Positions 1-12,964 of a stretch of 64,000 nucleotides of DNA are shown piece after piece. Source of the stretch: Sodiomyces alkalinus F11 (lineage: Eukaryota > Ascomycota > Sordariomycetes > Glomerellales > Plectosphaerellaceae). Where the stretch lies: NCBI RefSeq assembly GCF_003711515.1, contig NW_021167079.1, forward strand, positions 6,752,385 through 6,816,384, read 5' to 3'. Within the stretch, counting starts at the first letter, position 1; each line of letters starts with the position of its first letter. The notes under the pieces are model-generated. The model was not told the origin of the DNA. It did no database searches and saw only the letters and a program-made list of their open reading frames with translations. Position numbers and translations under genes: made by a program.

Positions 1-732
1 AGAGTTCTCAGGCGTAGGTAGAGTGGTATAGGGGGGGGGGGGGGGAAAAATGCTGTGAGTCGGATACCTTTTCGACCTTCCAGGCGTTACCCTTGTCAGT
101 ACCTGGGCCGTCATAGGCCAGGGCTTCGGGACCGGTGAAGTCGTGGTAGGACGAGGGCGCTGCGACAATGTAGCCTTGGCCTGCGATCTGGCGGGCAAAG
201 CGGGCTACCGGGCCGGTGACTATGAATGGAGATGGTAAGCCATTGCATCAATTCTCTCAGCTTTTGCGTCAAATAGTTTCGGTATGGGAAGAGAATGAAG
301 CCACGAGGGCAGATGCTGGTGTGGTGTAAGTGGTCAGAGAGGGGATTCCCTCTCGGTGAGTCGTCCTTGACCGAGATGGCGGGGTCGAACGCTCACCGAG
401 AATTACCCCGCCATAAATCTCAAGCTTCAAATTTCAGCGCGTGAACGTACCTTGATAGATCTCGGAGAAGAGACAAACGCCGGGGAATTTCCTACGGGAG
501 AAATTTTGAGGAATATATCACCGTCTGGAGCAGATGGGTTTCCGTTATAACTTACGCATTGGGGTAGCCAGGGATGGCAGGGTGGAAGAGGTAGATCCCT
601 GAGAGCGATATATTTGGTTACTGAATAATGAACGGACCGAGTTGAGTTGAGATTTCAATGAAGCTTACGCATGGATCCTTCTTTCCCATCGGCCGACGTG
701 GTCACATCTGCGTATGATTCTTGGATGAGCAT
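1..732 (-). CDS. Dienelactone hydrolase family protein, 3' part outside the window
   Basis: This is an alpha/beta hydrolase of the dienelactone hydrolase (carboxymethylenebutenolidase-like) family, probably cytosolic; its substrate is unknown. Exons read 732-669, 598-556, 491-451 and 219-68. All junctions keep phase and use GTAAGC, GTAAGT, GTACGT and GTATCC donors. The start reads MLIQESYADV. Later pieces read RIYLFHPAIPGYPNA, KFPGVCLFSEIYQ and VTGPVARFARQIAGQGYIVA, then PSSYHDFTGPEALAYD, which is the N-terminal half of the fungal family. The catalytic Cys/Ser-Asp-His part lies beyond position 1. The last intron visible (67 to the edge) carries a run of 15 G (31-45). The exons are short and were found from frame and family pattern only. 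The family call is strong; the specific role is not known. Confidence 0.85.
31..45. repeat. Homopolymer G15
   Basis: A run of 15 G lies inside a predicted intron of the dienelactone hydrolase gene. It is prone to sequencing length error and has no coding effect if the intron call is right. Confidence 0.9.
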
Positions 733-1358
733 CTTGTAATCTTTTGTCTGTGTTTTGCGACCTTGTTTAAGGCTGTTGGACTCGTATGGAGAACGGATTG
801 ATCGTTGCTTTGAGATTCTTATTAATAACAAGATACCAAAGTATCAACAACTCCTAGCGAGAGAGCCGGTAATCTTAGTAAGCGGTCCCGCCTCCTGGAA
901 GCCACAATTTTAACAAATCCTGTCTACCTTAGGGATGGATACGCCTTCGAGTACTGGCCAGGGAGGTCACGATGGAAGTTACCATGCTGCTACGTCATAG
1001 AGACGAAGAGGACAGAAAAGCCCTCTGACACCCAAGATGAAGAGACCCAACTTCCCTGGCGCTCTCGGCTCAACTCCTCCAGGTGTCGTCGGGGAAAAAC
1101 CTAGCCTTTTCGGTGTCTTAACCTCTCACCTCCCGCCAATGCACTCGAGCCAATGCGATTAAGATGCTTGAGAATTTTCAGGGTGCCTATAAAGAATTGC
1201 TCTGCTTTGAATATACATACACGGTGGGTGACGAGGAGCACATAATTCCTACCAAATCCATGTGAGAAGAGAATCAGCTGCTCAAGACATGCAACTGTGG
1301 TTTTATCCGTACACAGACAGGATCCGCGGACCTCGAGTTACACCGCACTTCGGGCGCT
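733..1358. other. Intergenic, promoter of the hydrolase and 3' flank of YME2
   Basis: I see no coding capacity supported by family pattern here. The stretch holds the 5' flank of the leftward hydrolase gene and the 3' flank of YME2. Confidence 0.6.
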
Positions 1359-4079
1359 TCAGTCCGTCTGCGAAAGTACCTTCTTCAGCTTCCCCATCTC
1401 CTTCTCATACTCGTTAATCTTCCGCTGGCTCCCCTCGAGCTTGCCGAGAAGATACGAGATCCGCTCTCCCGTCTGCGAAGGTTGCTTCGGTAGAGTGCTC
1501 AATACCGCCAGCTCGCTCTCGACTCTCTCGATGGATCGGTTCTCGACCTTGGCCAGCTCTTTCAGCACCGCCAGGTCCATCTTGGCCTGTAGCACCCGGT
1601 CGGCCACCAGGATACCAAACGCGGCCTGATACATGGGCTTGCTCGCGGAAATCGTCTGCGGGCGTCCGTGCTGTGTCTTGACGGTGATGAGTTCCGCGTT
1701 CGCCAACCCCTCTAGGGCCGCTTCGCCGTCGGTGGCATCGGCCGTGGTGGACGACGCGAAGGTGTCGGACAGGAGAATCTCGTTGTAGCGGAGGCTCCGG
1801 TGGCGCGCAAGCGACTTGACGAGGTACCACGCCTGTTCGGTAGACCACGTCCGGCCGCCGGAGTCGTTCTTAGCGCTACCGAGAAAGAACATCTTGACGA
1901 TCTCCGTGGCGCTCTGGCTGATGATTTCGTCGACGGCATGCCTTGGCGTCTGGCCTCCCTTGATGCGCCTGGCGAGGAATTCGAGGTCCGTCAGGCGTCC
2001 GCCGAGTTGCTCAATGCAATCGTCAAGCTCGGAGAGATTAGGCCGCGCCCATTCCTTGCCATCTCCCTCCTTCGGCCTCGACCCGTCGTCGTCGGCCTCT
2101 AACCGGCTTGCCACAAACTTCTTGGCGATATCCGGAGAGAGATCGCCCAGGGCAATCTGTCTGAAAACGCGATCGGGCAACGCCTTGGAGAGAGTCTTCG
2201 GGTACGACGTATCGCTCGTCAGGAAGATGACGTGGGCCACGTTATTCTGCACGAGCAGGGCGGCCCATTGCGCCATCTTTTCGTGCACGATGGTAGATTC
2301 GTCGCTCTTGTGGAGGAAGTTGTTGATAACCACGACCGGCCTCTTATCGGGATGGGCCTCCAAATAGGCGTCGTCGGATATGTCGGCGTCCTTGTCATCT
2401 TTCTGCCGTCCAGAAAGCGACACCTCCTTCAACGCGGCCGCCGACGTGTGTAGGATCTTGGTCACTTGCGACTCGAGTGTTTCGGAGAAGCCGGCCTTCA
2501 CTCCTGTTGTACTCTGCAGAGCGAGGTCGACGAGACTGCTCATGCTGTTGGCCCAGGAGAAGACTGGGCGATATCCGACAGACTGCGCCAAATTCTTAAT
2601 CGTACCGCTTTCGCCCCTGGCCTCGACAATGGGCTTGCAGTCAATGACAAGCACGTTCTTGCGCTCTTTGAGGGCCTGATCCAGAACCAGGTCCTTTTTA
2701 CCAGAGCCTCGTGGACCCTGGACCACTATGAAATTGTCTGAGCTCTCCAGTAGCCATGTCTGTATTTTCTCGATGAGGTCCCGTCGATGCTTCCAGACCT
2801 CGTTGAAGCTGTCCTGCCCCGACTTGCCGTGTCCAAAAGCGAGGAGGTCCGTGGTCCGTGTCTTAAGCCATCTGTACACCTGGTTGTCCGACAAGCGGAA
2901 TGTCTGTTGAATGTGTGCCTTGACAAAAAACTGCCTGATCGGGTCGAAGATGGCAACCGTAATGGCAGCGAGTAGGCCAGCCGCGACGGGAATCACTAAC
3001 CTAGGATGGTTGACGATCCAATTCCAGATGCTGTGTGCCTTAACCTTCCGCTCGTACGAAAGCCGCAACTTGGTGCCGTTCTTTCCGCCACCCAGGATCT
3101 CGGTCACGAGGAACCCATGAAGACAATTCCTGGCCATAATGGCATCCCTAATAAGGGCGAAGTCTAGGTGGGCAAACTTGGGCACTACTTTTGACTCGGC
3201 CGGCTGGGAAGTGATGTCTGCAATCTTGCCGTACTTGCGAAACAGACTGTATAAATCCTCCTGAGACAATTCAACAGCCTCGCCTCCGGGATCCTTGGGA
3301 ATGAACTCGACTTTGAGCCGAGATTTGGGAAACCTGTGCAAATCTTCGAGCCAGGGCATGCCCTTGACAAGTCCAGCCTTGACTCCTCGGAGTGGGTTAA
3401 ACCAAGGCTTGAGAGGCGCCGACTCGAGTTTTTTGGTCAGAGACGCTGCCCTCAGATTGTCAGTCGTGCGGCGTGCCACTCATCATTTTTTTCGTCCGTG
3501 GGGACATGACGTACCCTCCAAGTCCTCTGTCTTGACTTCTGGCCCATGGCTGACTTTCACAAACGCCCCTCCGTCTTTAAGGTGTGGGAGGATCTCGGTG
3601 ACCTTGATGGGGATGTCCTTCGGAATTGCCCTCTTGACAAGATTGATAGGATCCAATAACCCTAATGTCGGACTGTTGAACCTCCCGAGCATGTCGGCAA
3701 TGTCCTGATGGCTCTGCCATGGCCGCTTGAAGAGGAAAGTGAGTCTGAGGGGGAAGATGTCTACATATCTCGTCAATCGTCAAGGCCCTGGCGGACGGAT
3801 GATTACTTTCGTCGTCTTCGACTTACTGTCAAAAAAGAGAATGGATTCGTTCTCCTGGGAAGAAATATGACCCGACTGCTTCTCACTCGGAAGAGTGCTG
3901 TTCCAAGCTCTTGACACAGTCGTAGATCCTCCAGCCGAATCTTGCCGAGCAAATCGTCGTCTTGTCCTCTCTGTTGATAAAGAGGCTACTGCCCGGAAGG
4001 ATAAAAGGGATACATTCCGGGTTGGCGCCCATGTCCTAGGCCGTAAAGCCGGACAATACGCGACGCTTCTCGGTATCAT
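1359..4079 (-). CDS. YME2: Mitochondrial escape protein 2 (Yme2/Rna12), inner-membrane nucleoid protein
   Basis: Yme2 is an integral protein of the mitochondrial inner membrane that affects mtDNA escape and nucleoid structure. The model has three exons: 4079-3827, 3760-3515 and 3445-1359, giving 861 aa, the usual family length. The junctions rebuild family blocks: ESILFFD + NIFPLRL across intron 1 (GTAAGT..TAG) and TEDLE + ASLTKKLESAPLKPWFNP across intron 2 (GTACGT..CAG, with CTGAC branch). The start chosen, MIPRSVAYCPALRPR, is Arg-rich and lacks acids, as in a mitochondrial presequence; an upstream in-frame ATG (MPSDPCEK) is possible. An RRM-like region (LYSLFRKYGKIADI) is followed by a membrane segment near residues 316-333 and a P-loop GPRGSGKKD near 410. 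It diverges from EMI1, another mitochondrial gene, over 539 bp. Confidence 0.92.
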
Positions 4080-4618
4080 TGTGAGGCCATTGGTGATCAA
4101 CTTCTCACATGGGTCGGAGGGCATGGAAAGATTGTGCAGCCTCAAACCGCGATGCCCAGTTCGTCACATGGCTATCTAAGGTATCTGGTACTTCAAGTAA
4201 TTACTCCGTACCTTGGTTGAGCGTGATGAGGTCATCGTTCCTGGTCTCGAATCGATAAGATAAGGGAAGCACAGGCCGGAACCAGACCAGCCCCGCTAGA
4301 CCGTCAACTGAAGGCTATTTCAATATTGCATCGCGGAAACCCCGATATCCTGATTTTTTGCATGCCAAGATGGCTCCGGTTTCTCAACACCAAGAAGAAT
4401 CGTATCGTTTTGAAGATCTACATTTGCGATCGTAAGGCCAGTCGACCTGCTCACACTTTGCCCACGCTATTGCAGCACGCGTCACGATTCAAGACGATCC
4501 TAGGCAGGAATTCTTTACCTTAGATTCAACATCCTCTATCGTCAAACCCCAACTATCAACCGGTGCATTACGGCCTTTTCCCATCAGCATCTAGATTATC
4601 CATCCAAGAGAAGTCAAA
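4080..4618. promoter_or_regulatory. Shared divergent promoter region of YME2 and EMI1
   Basis: 539 bp separate the two start codons. The region includes copies of the TACTCCGTA and AAGGTA motif family near 4178-4215. No ORF here resembles a protein. Confidence 0.5.
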
Positions 4619-5410
4619 ATGGGCTGGCTGTGGACAACCAAATCTTCTTCCAAATCCCCTGCGCCCGACCAGTCCGCACAGAACGAGACACCGTCGCAAC
4701 CATCCTCCTCTAGCCAACCCCTTTCTTCTTCGTCAAAAGCCACAGAAAACGACGTTGACCCCGAGATCCAAAAGTTCATGGCCCTCTTCCAGCCCGACGC
4801 AACAAAACCAGACAACTCTCGACCCGAAGCAGCAACCTCAACACAAACGCAACCACCCTCCTCACCCTCCGCCTCTTCCGCAACCACTTCCTCCCCCTTC
4901 TCATGGCTCCCGCTCAAACCCTCACCAACAGCCAACACCGCTCCTCCGGGCCCAGAGGACCAAGAGCCCGCGCCGACACTGAGCCCGCTCGCCGAATCCC
5001 TCCTACCCACGGAAATGTCATGCCGCCAGGCCTTCGACATGGCCTTCTACTGCCAGTCCGTCGGCGGCCAGTGGAACGCCATCTACCGCGAAGGGTCCGT
5101 CCGCTCCTGCAACGACCACTGGGCCGATTTCTGGGCCTGCATGCGCATCAAGGGCTACCAGGGCCCCCTCCGGGACGAGGCCGTCCGGGAGCACTATCGC
5201 AACAAGGAGCACGCCAAGTACGGCTCCGGTCGTCCCAGCAGCGAGGACGTCTGGGAAGCCCGCTCCGCCAAGGTCCCGCCTGGCACCGCGTTCACCACTC
5301 CTCTGGGAGAGAATAGCGTCAACGATGAGGAGTGGCAAAAGATGGAACTCGAAAGGCGTAGGCGCATCAGGCAGGAACTGGGCTATGAAGGAGACGAACG
5401 GGCATCGTAG
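4619..5410 (+). CDS. EMI1: Emi1-like twin CX9C protein (DUF3128)
   Basis: A single-exon gene of 263 aa. The first 130 residues are Ser/Pro/Thr-rich and look disordered. The conserved domain follows, with two CX9C motifs at Cys135/Cys145 (CRQAFDMAFYC) and Cys164/Cys174 (CNDHWADFWAC). This is the DUF3128 pattern of yeast Emi1, a protein needed for early meiotic gene induction and for respiratory growth. Twin CX9C proteins usually fold in the intermembrane space through the Mia40 relay, so mitochondrial location is inferred. The C-terminus is charged (EEWQKMELERRRRIRQELG). The ATG follows a purine-rich AGTCAAA. The family is clear; the molecular activity is not established. Confidence 0.88.
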   Translation: MGWLWTTKSSSKSPAPDQSAQNETPSQPSSSSQPLSSSSKATENDVDPEIQKFMALFQPDATKPDNSRPEAATSTQTQPPSSPSASSATTSSPFSWLPLKPSPTANTAPPGPEDQEPAPTLSPLAESLLPTEMSCRQAFDMAFYCQSVGGQWNAIYREGSVRSCNDHWADFWACMRIKGYQGPLRDEAVREHYRNKEHAKYGSGRPSSEDVWEARSAKVPPGTAFTTPLGENSVNDEEWQKMELERRRRIRQELGYEGDERAS

Positions 5411-5888
5411 GAAAGGGGGAAGAAATATGTACAAATATAATGTGAAAGGATTCCTTGTACAAAGTCACGCAGGAAGTCAATACTCTCGTCACTGTCTTAA
5501 TATGGAAATGCAGACAAAGCAGACCGCCTCGAGTCGGAATGAAAGTGCGACTGCCAAAACGGTAAACAATGTCACTGCACTTGGGTCTAAAGGTGTATGT
5601 GTCCATCTTCCAAGTACGAGTTCATGTGACCATCCTCAATTGATATTTGGGCGGTGAAGCTCCCAAAACCGGGAGCTGGTTCTTTCTCATTAAAGTACAG
5701 CCGGAACTATAAAGCAAACCGTGCTTTTTTTCCCTTGATCGTCATCATGACCAACCATGAACGCAACATGAAAAATAACAAGAGCAAAAAGAGTCTAATC
5801 ATGAAGAACCCCGTAACTGCCTCCCAACCATGAGATCCGTCATATGACTACTCTAGGAAACGATCGCCGTGTGCAATGGGGTATCAAA
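5411..5888. other. Convergent 3' flanks of EMI1 and HSP70
   Basis: The stretch contains the 3' untranslated regions of two converging genes. I see no further gene. Confidence 0.5.
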
Positions 5889-8122
<2,234 letters not shown>

Positions 8123-8440
8123 TGTGGCGGTATTGGTGGTACAGACGATGTGATGGTTCGTGTCCTTCTGGGATTCGGAGTTTAAGAAACGTTCTTCTAT
8201 TTGAGATGAAGAAGGAAGAAATAAAGGGTTTTTCGGGGAGGGATAAGAGGTTGTGTGTTGAAGAAGTCAAGGAGAGAGCTTGAGTGTAAGTGGTGATTTG
8301 GCGGGGGATCGTTTTAAAAGTTTGTGGCAGCAGTACCCAACATTCTACGACGTTCTTTCCAGTTCCAGGGTTACCCCACCACCTCGTTCCAGCAGCTTCA
8401 GGGACCAATTCAAACCCCTGCAATCCTTGCTTCTTGCACT

Positions 8441-8448
8441 TTCGAGAA
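8441..8448. promoter_or_regulatory. Candidate heat-shock element upstream of HSP70
   Basis: TTCGAGAA is the inverted nTTCnnGAAn pair bound by Hsf1. It lies 319 bp upstream of the HSP70 start. Only two of the three canonical 5-bp units are perfect, so binding is not assured. Confidence 0.45.
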
Positions 8449-9288
8449 GCCACCCGAAAATTTTCGTATTGACTGGCTGGTTCTAGATGACCCCAATTGT
8501 GAGGCGAATTGACTTCCTCCTGCTCGTACTCTCTTCTACGACTTCTCAGGTCTGTTGTTGTCCCGCTGAAGCTTTGGAAATACCTCCCCGAACCTTGACA
8601 TCATCCACTTCCATTGCGGGGCAACAGCTCCCCACCTTCCTTTGCTCCTTTGCTCCTTTGCTGTGAGCGAAAGACACTACCGTACCTTATTCTTCGAGCT
8701 ACGACTCGTTTCCTCCAGTTACTACGGAGTACTACGGAGTACTCGGGATTACATGGCATGACCAGTTTATTGCTTTGTATCCGTACTGCTTTCCTTTCAG
8801 GTCGTCCGTACCAGTCTGTTGCCCGCTGACCCCACCGTCGTCATTCGCAGCTAAGAGCTCAGCTTCAGAGTTCTTGAATTTTCGTGGTTGCCCCTCGACT
8901 TCGTTTCTTTCCAGAATTGCCTACCTACAGTCCTCGCAAGAGCACCTAAGGTACCTATCCGTACGTGTACTTCGTGCCTCCAATACTAAGGTACAGAATA
9001 CTGAGTACCCGTTCCCCCATTCCACAAAATAAGGTTCATTTGCGTTCCGAAACCATTTGTAGAACGTTCTCGCCACAGCCCGTTCTCGGGTTGCTTGGAA
9101 TGGTTGGGTACCATAAGGTACACTACACGTACATACGACGCATTGGCACTACGGAGTAATAGACACCGACCAATTCCAAATTCCACTCTTGCTCTGCTAC
9201 GAGGTAACTTCGTATTCTGTACTATCGTCATCGGCCCAGATAGGGGAATCTGTGGCAACCATGGATCGATCGATCGTACGGACAACGA

Positions 9289-9322
9289 ACACGGACACGG
9301 ACACGGACACGGACACGGACAC
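9289..9322. repeat. Tandem hexamer (ACACGG)n
   Basis: Five to six near-perfect copies of ACACGG lie just after a GATCGATCGATCG run (9264-9276) in intergenic DNA. Confidence 0.9.
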
Positions 9323-9895
9323 CGCCGTCCTGGTTCCAAGCCGGGTGCATCATCACGTGATTTCAAGCAGACCAAGGAAAATTGAGCAAGGTGAATGCCG
9401 AGATTCGGTTCGACCTCACTGTTGAATATACCTCGCAGGCCGACGCCCCCGGTCATCCAGATGCCTTGGGGTTACTATTTCGTATACACGCCATTCTAAC
9501 CAGATCCCAGACCTCCAGCTTTCTGTAATGAAACGTGCAGCTACCCTCCTCGTCCCTGGTCGTGAGAGTTGCAGCGTCCACTTCCACACCGACTCCCCCT
9601 TAGCCTCAACTCCATGCCGCGTACTCCAGGCCAATACAGTGATCCCTTTTCTCTTTACATTACTGGTTCAGGATTCAGGACAAGACCGGAACACCGATCG
9701 ACTTCCCCAATGGATAAGGCCGGGTCTTGCGAAACAAGCTCGTCCAACTGGCCCTTTGCAAAACCATAGGTGTATGATCACAAAAATCACCATGTCCGCC
9801 CATCCAAAATGAACAAAACACTACTCTGCCATCTCGGGGGACTTCTGTATCCCACACTTTGAAATGGGTTCACAATAGGACGCGTGGGGGAAGCG

Positions 9896-12352
9896 TTATG
9901 AGGCTTGCGTCAAATCCCCCGTGCGGTCTGCTCTGGGCTCAGGCTCGGCAACCACCACTTCACTCCCTTGAGAGAAGAAAAGACGTGCTGGTTGATCGTA
10001 GTCGTTCTGGATATTGTAATAGTTGCCTGTAATGCGCCGGTACTCGTCAGTGCTGTTGTAGGGACCAAAAAAAAAAAAAAAAAAAAAAAGAAGGAAAGAA
10101 AAGGGGGAACCCCCGATGAAATGCAATCCGTGTCTCACCTCGCGGAACATTCCAAAACCCGCCTGCGCTGATCCTAAACTGGGTTTCGTTGACCGTGACG
10201 AGCACCTTGCCGTAGTGCACGAAGAAGGTCATCTGGTTCTTACGCGAGTTCTTGGGCTTCTTTTCCGTACCGGGCGGCAAGTCGACGACGCCCGCGCCGA
10301 AGAAGGGGAGACTGAGCAGCTTGGCAAAGCGGAACGTCGCGTCGCGAATCTCGCGCGTCTGGATGGCGTTGGCCGCAATGGCAATCTCGCTCTGCTCGAA
10401 CGCCACCGGCTCGTCCGGCGCCGGCGGGTTGAACTCGTAGTCCGGGTCCCAGATGACGGCCTCGCCCTCGATGCGGCCTTGGTCCAGCTCCCACGGTTCG
10501 GGTTCCTCGCGTTCCTCGCGTTCCTCGGCCTCCTCTTTTCTGCGTCGCTGGGAATCAGAAGAAGTCTTGGTCTTCTTCTTCGGTTGCGACCGCTTCTTCG
10601 CCGGCGCGGCCTCCTCCTCTTCCACGCGCACAATCTCCTTGACGCTGGGGAGCAGGAACTTGGAGTGGTGCTTGCTCCTGTTCGTCGAGACCGCGTCTTC
10701 CCATACGTCGTCCTCGTCGTGCACGACGTGCTCGTTTTTCCAGTATGCCAACGGACGGTATGACTGGCGGCCAGACCGTGTGCGGATAACATCGTTACTG
10801 CGTTGTAAAGAGACCAGCCCTCGGACCCTCGGCAGAGGTGGACCTTTTTGCACTTTGCCCATGATCGAATCGTCTCCAACGTCTGACTGTCCCAGTTTGC
10901 GTTTGCGCTTTATCGCATTCGCCGGCTCTTTGGCCTGGGAACCAGCGCCTTGCGTTGCCTCAGCTGCGGACGTCTTCGACTGCGTACCCTTGGATTTCCC
11001 TTGCCGATCTGGGTTGGAAGTTTTATCCTCTGTGCGTTGTCGTTTTGACGACCGGCTTTCCACCTGCTCCTGCTCCTGCTCCTTTTGTTCTTCCCGTTCT
11101 TCTTCTGGCTGTTCTTCCTGCACCCTTTGCACCTTCTGGCTCTTTTGGGTCTTCTGGGCCTTCTGAGCCTTCTGGGCCTCCTGGGCCTTCTGCGCTTCAA
11201 CATCATCTTTATCCCGCTCTTCACCGGCTGGTTCGTGCGGTCGACGACGCTTGGTCCCTTGTTGTAACTCGGACACGTTCTTTTCGGTGCCCTTGGCCTG
11301 CGATTTCTTGGCAGGCCGACCTTTTCGGGGAACGACGGGCTGAGGGGGTTCTGGTTCAGACTCAGACGTCCCTCCTTCAACCATAGATTCTTCCCGAACG
11401 GCAGAAGGCGCCTTAGTCTTTGCCTGCGAGGCTGCCTTTGCTGGCCGGCCCCTCTTTTTCGGTCGACTCGCAGCTACAGGTTCTGGCTCGGGCTCGGGCT
11501 CGGGTGACTCGGCGTCTTCGACATCGGGTCCTTCGGCCTCTGGCCTTTGGTCGACATCGACCATTTGAAGTGATTCATCAACCACCTCCATTTCCGCACT
11601 AGCATCTTGTTGTTGTTGCTGTTGTTGTTGGCCGCGCAGGATTGTTTCCTCTTCGTCGTCCTCCTCCTCCTCCCCCTCATCTGGGCTCGTGGACCTTGTG
11701 GCTGAATTAGCGGCATTTGCCTTATTGCCACGCGTACCGTGGGGCCGCGACCCGTTCGTTTTCGCACCGTAGTCCAGCCTGCGCGCCACAGGTGTACTCT
11801 CTGATGGGGACTCGGTATCGACGACGGATCCGCGAGCTGGTGACGAGGAGCGACCGATGTGAGGGTTTCGGAGAGCGGGCGATTGAAAGTTGGTCTTTCG
11901 CGGGGAAGTGCCTCGGGGCAGCAACCTATGCGCACCCTTCATGACCGACATGGGACCTGGGCCTGCGTCTGTTTCGGGGGTGGAACGAGTGAGGATTAGT
12001 AACTCCGGCGCATCATCTAAAGAAAGCACGTAGAAAGGACGTGGGAACAGCGTACCCGACTCAATTTCCATATCTTGCTCTCCACGCGTCACGTCATCAT
12101 CGGAGCCGCCGTTCTGATCCTGCTTCTCGGGTGACGAGAAGAGGCCGTCGATGGGTGCCATGCCATGTTCGTCGCGTTCACCAGTATCCGGTAGTCCAAT
12201 GCCAGTTTTCCTGCACCATCCATACGAGTTAGACTGAATCGCGCGCCGTAAAATAGACCGTGTCCGATCGCGACATACCGTCCTACGACACCGAGCTCGC
12301 GATACTCGCTAGCTGCTTGCTCTTTCCGCCTGCCCCCGGCGCGTGGAGCCAT
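9896..12352 (-). CDS. MIF2: Inner-kinetochore protein Mif2 / CENP-C
   Basis: Mif2 binds CENP-A nucleosomes and recruits outer kinetochore complexes. The model has four exons (12352-12279, 12210-12056, 11968-10139, 10026-9896) and gives 729 aa. The N-terminus MAPRAGGRRKEQ..ELGVVGR joins KTGIGLPDTGERDEHG in phase, as in fungal Mif2, followed by the conserved GLFSSPEK. Intron 2 (12055-11969, 87 bp) has GTACGC, a TACTAAT branch and CAG but keeps the frame open. A long charged, disordered middle has polyQ and KA-repeat tracts. The CENP-C motif RTRSGRQSYRPLAYWKNE lies at about 472-489. A Mif2/CENP-C cupin dimerisation fold occupies about 625-710, rebuilt across intron 3, which carries A23. The last exon adds NYYNIQNDYDQPARLFF. 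It diverges from RNH201. Confidence 0.93.
10067..10089. repeat. MIF2: Homopolymer A23 in MIF2 intron 3
   Basis: A run of 23 A on the + strand (T on the coding strand) lies inside the predicted 112-bp third intron of MIF2. Reading through it would replace the conserved cupin end by a poly-Phe tail, which supports the intron call. Confidence 0.9.
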
Positions 12353-12964
12353 GGCAAATGTTGGGTGGCGCAAGCTGCCGAGCTTCGAAACCGCGTGGGA
12401 AATTTAACACCGGAAAAATCGTTCGTTACCGTGTCGGTTACCGATGCCTTTGAAAGTTTTCCGAAGCCGGGGGTTTCCCACGATTTTCTGTATTCTGAAC
12501 GTACTTGAATAAGGTAGTGGACAGGTAGTGTTTTGGGGGTGGGTGGAAGCTGAAGCTCTACCGTCGTGGCTAATGATGCCCATATTCCACTGTAATTGGG
12601 GGGCTTTGTCAGTGGCAGTCGCGTTCCAGGTCAGGCGCTGTTTATTAGTGGGACTCGGTTAAACGCCTAACGCGTCGAAGGGAATGGACGCGTCGAGGGG
12701 TCTCCAACCACCTTTCCCACCTTTCGAGAACATACAAACTAGATAGTTTCCAGAGGGCTCGTCACCAGCAATTGTTCCTCTACATTTGTGTAACCTAAAC
12801 AACTGCAATCTGGTTCTTTTAGGACTCAAATACTCCGATATTCGGTCCCACCTTTGTCTCCCAGCTTCTCCCCCAACTTTCCGTCTTGTTCGAGCCTCGA
12901 GTTCTACAACTTCCGTTTCGCCCTGGATTCCTCTCGATAGTTACTCCAAGCCACACAGCGCACG
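12353..12964. promoter_or_regulatory. Shared divergent promoter region of MIF2 and RNH201
   Basis: 612 bp separate the two start codons. It holds no supported gene. A repeated ACGCGTCGA element lies near the middle (12670-12696). Confidence 0.55.
12670..12696. promoter_or_regulatory. Paired MCB-like elements (ACGCGT) between MIF2 and RNH201
   Basis: ACGCGT occurs at 12670-12675 and 12688-12693, each continued by CGA, so a 9-base element is repeated 18 bases apart. In yeasts ACGCGT is the MluI cell-cycle box bound by MBF to drive G1/S genes. Single ACGCGT copies occur elsewhere in the window, so the pairing is what is notable. Confidence 0.4.

Larger units (their letters stand above)
8123..9895. 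other. 1.8 kb intergenic region, HSP70 promoter and MIF2 3' flank
   Basis: No ORF here resembles a known protein. The half nearer HSP70 holds a perfect TTCGAGAA, a CCAAT box near 8405 and a CCCCT stress-type element near 8415. Three CTTTGCTC units lie at about 8638-8662. Copies of TACGGAGTA and AAGGTACCT motifs occur near 8719-8745, 8945-9000 and 9110-9160. A hexamer tandem repeat lies at 9289-9322. Confidence 0.6.

Noticed and set aside
3479..3481. GTG at 3479 as a start for YME2
   Set aside because: It falls inside predicted intron 2; upstream exons restore the conserved N-terminal half and a presequence.
10027..10138. Read-through of MIF2 into a poly-Phe tail
   Set aside because: Splicing at 10138/10027 restores the conserved cupin end, so the open frame through A23 is intronic.
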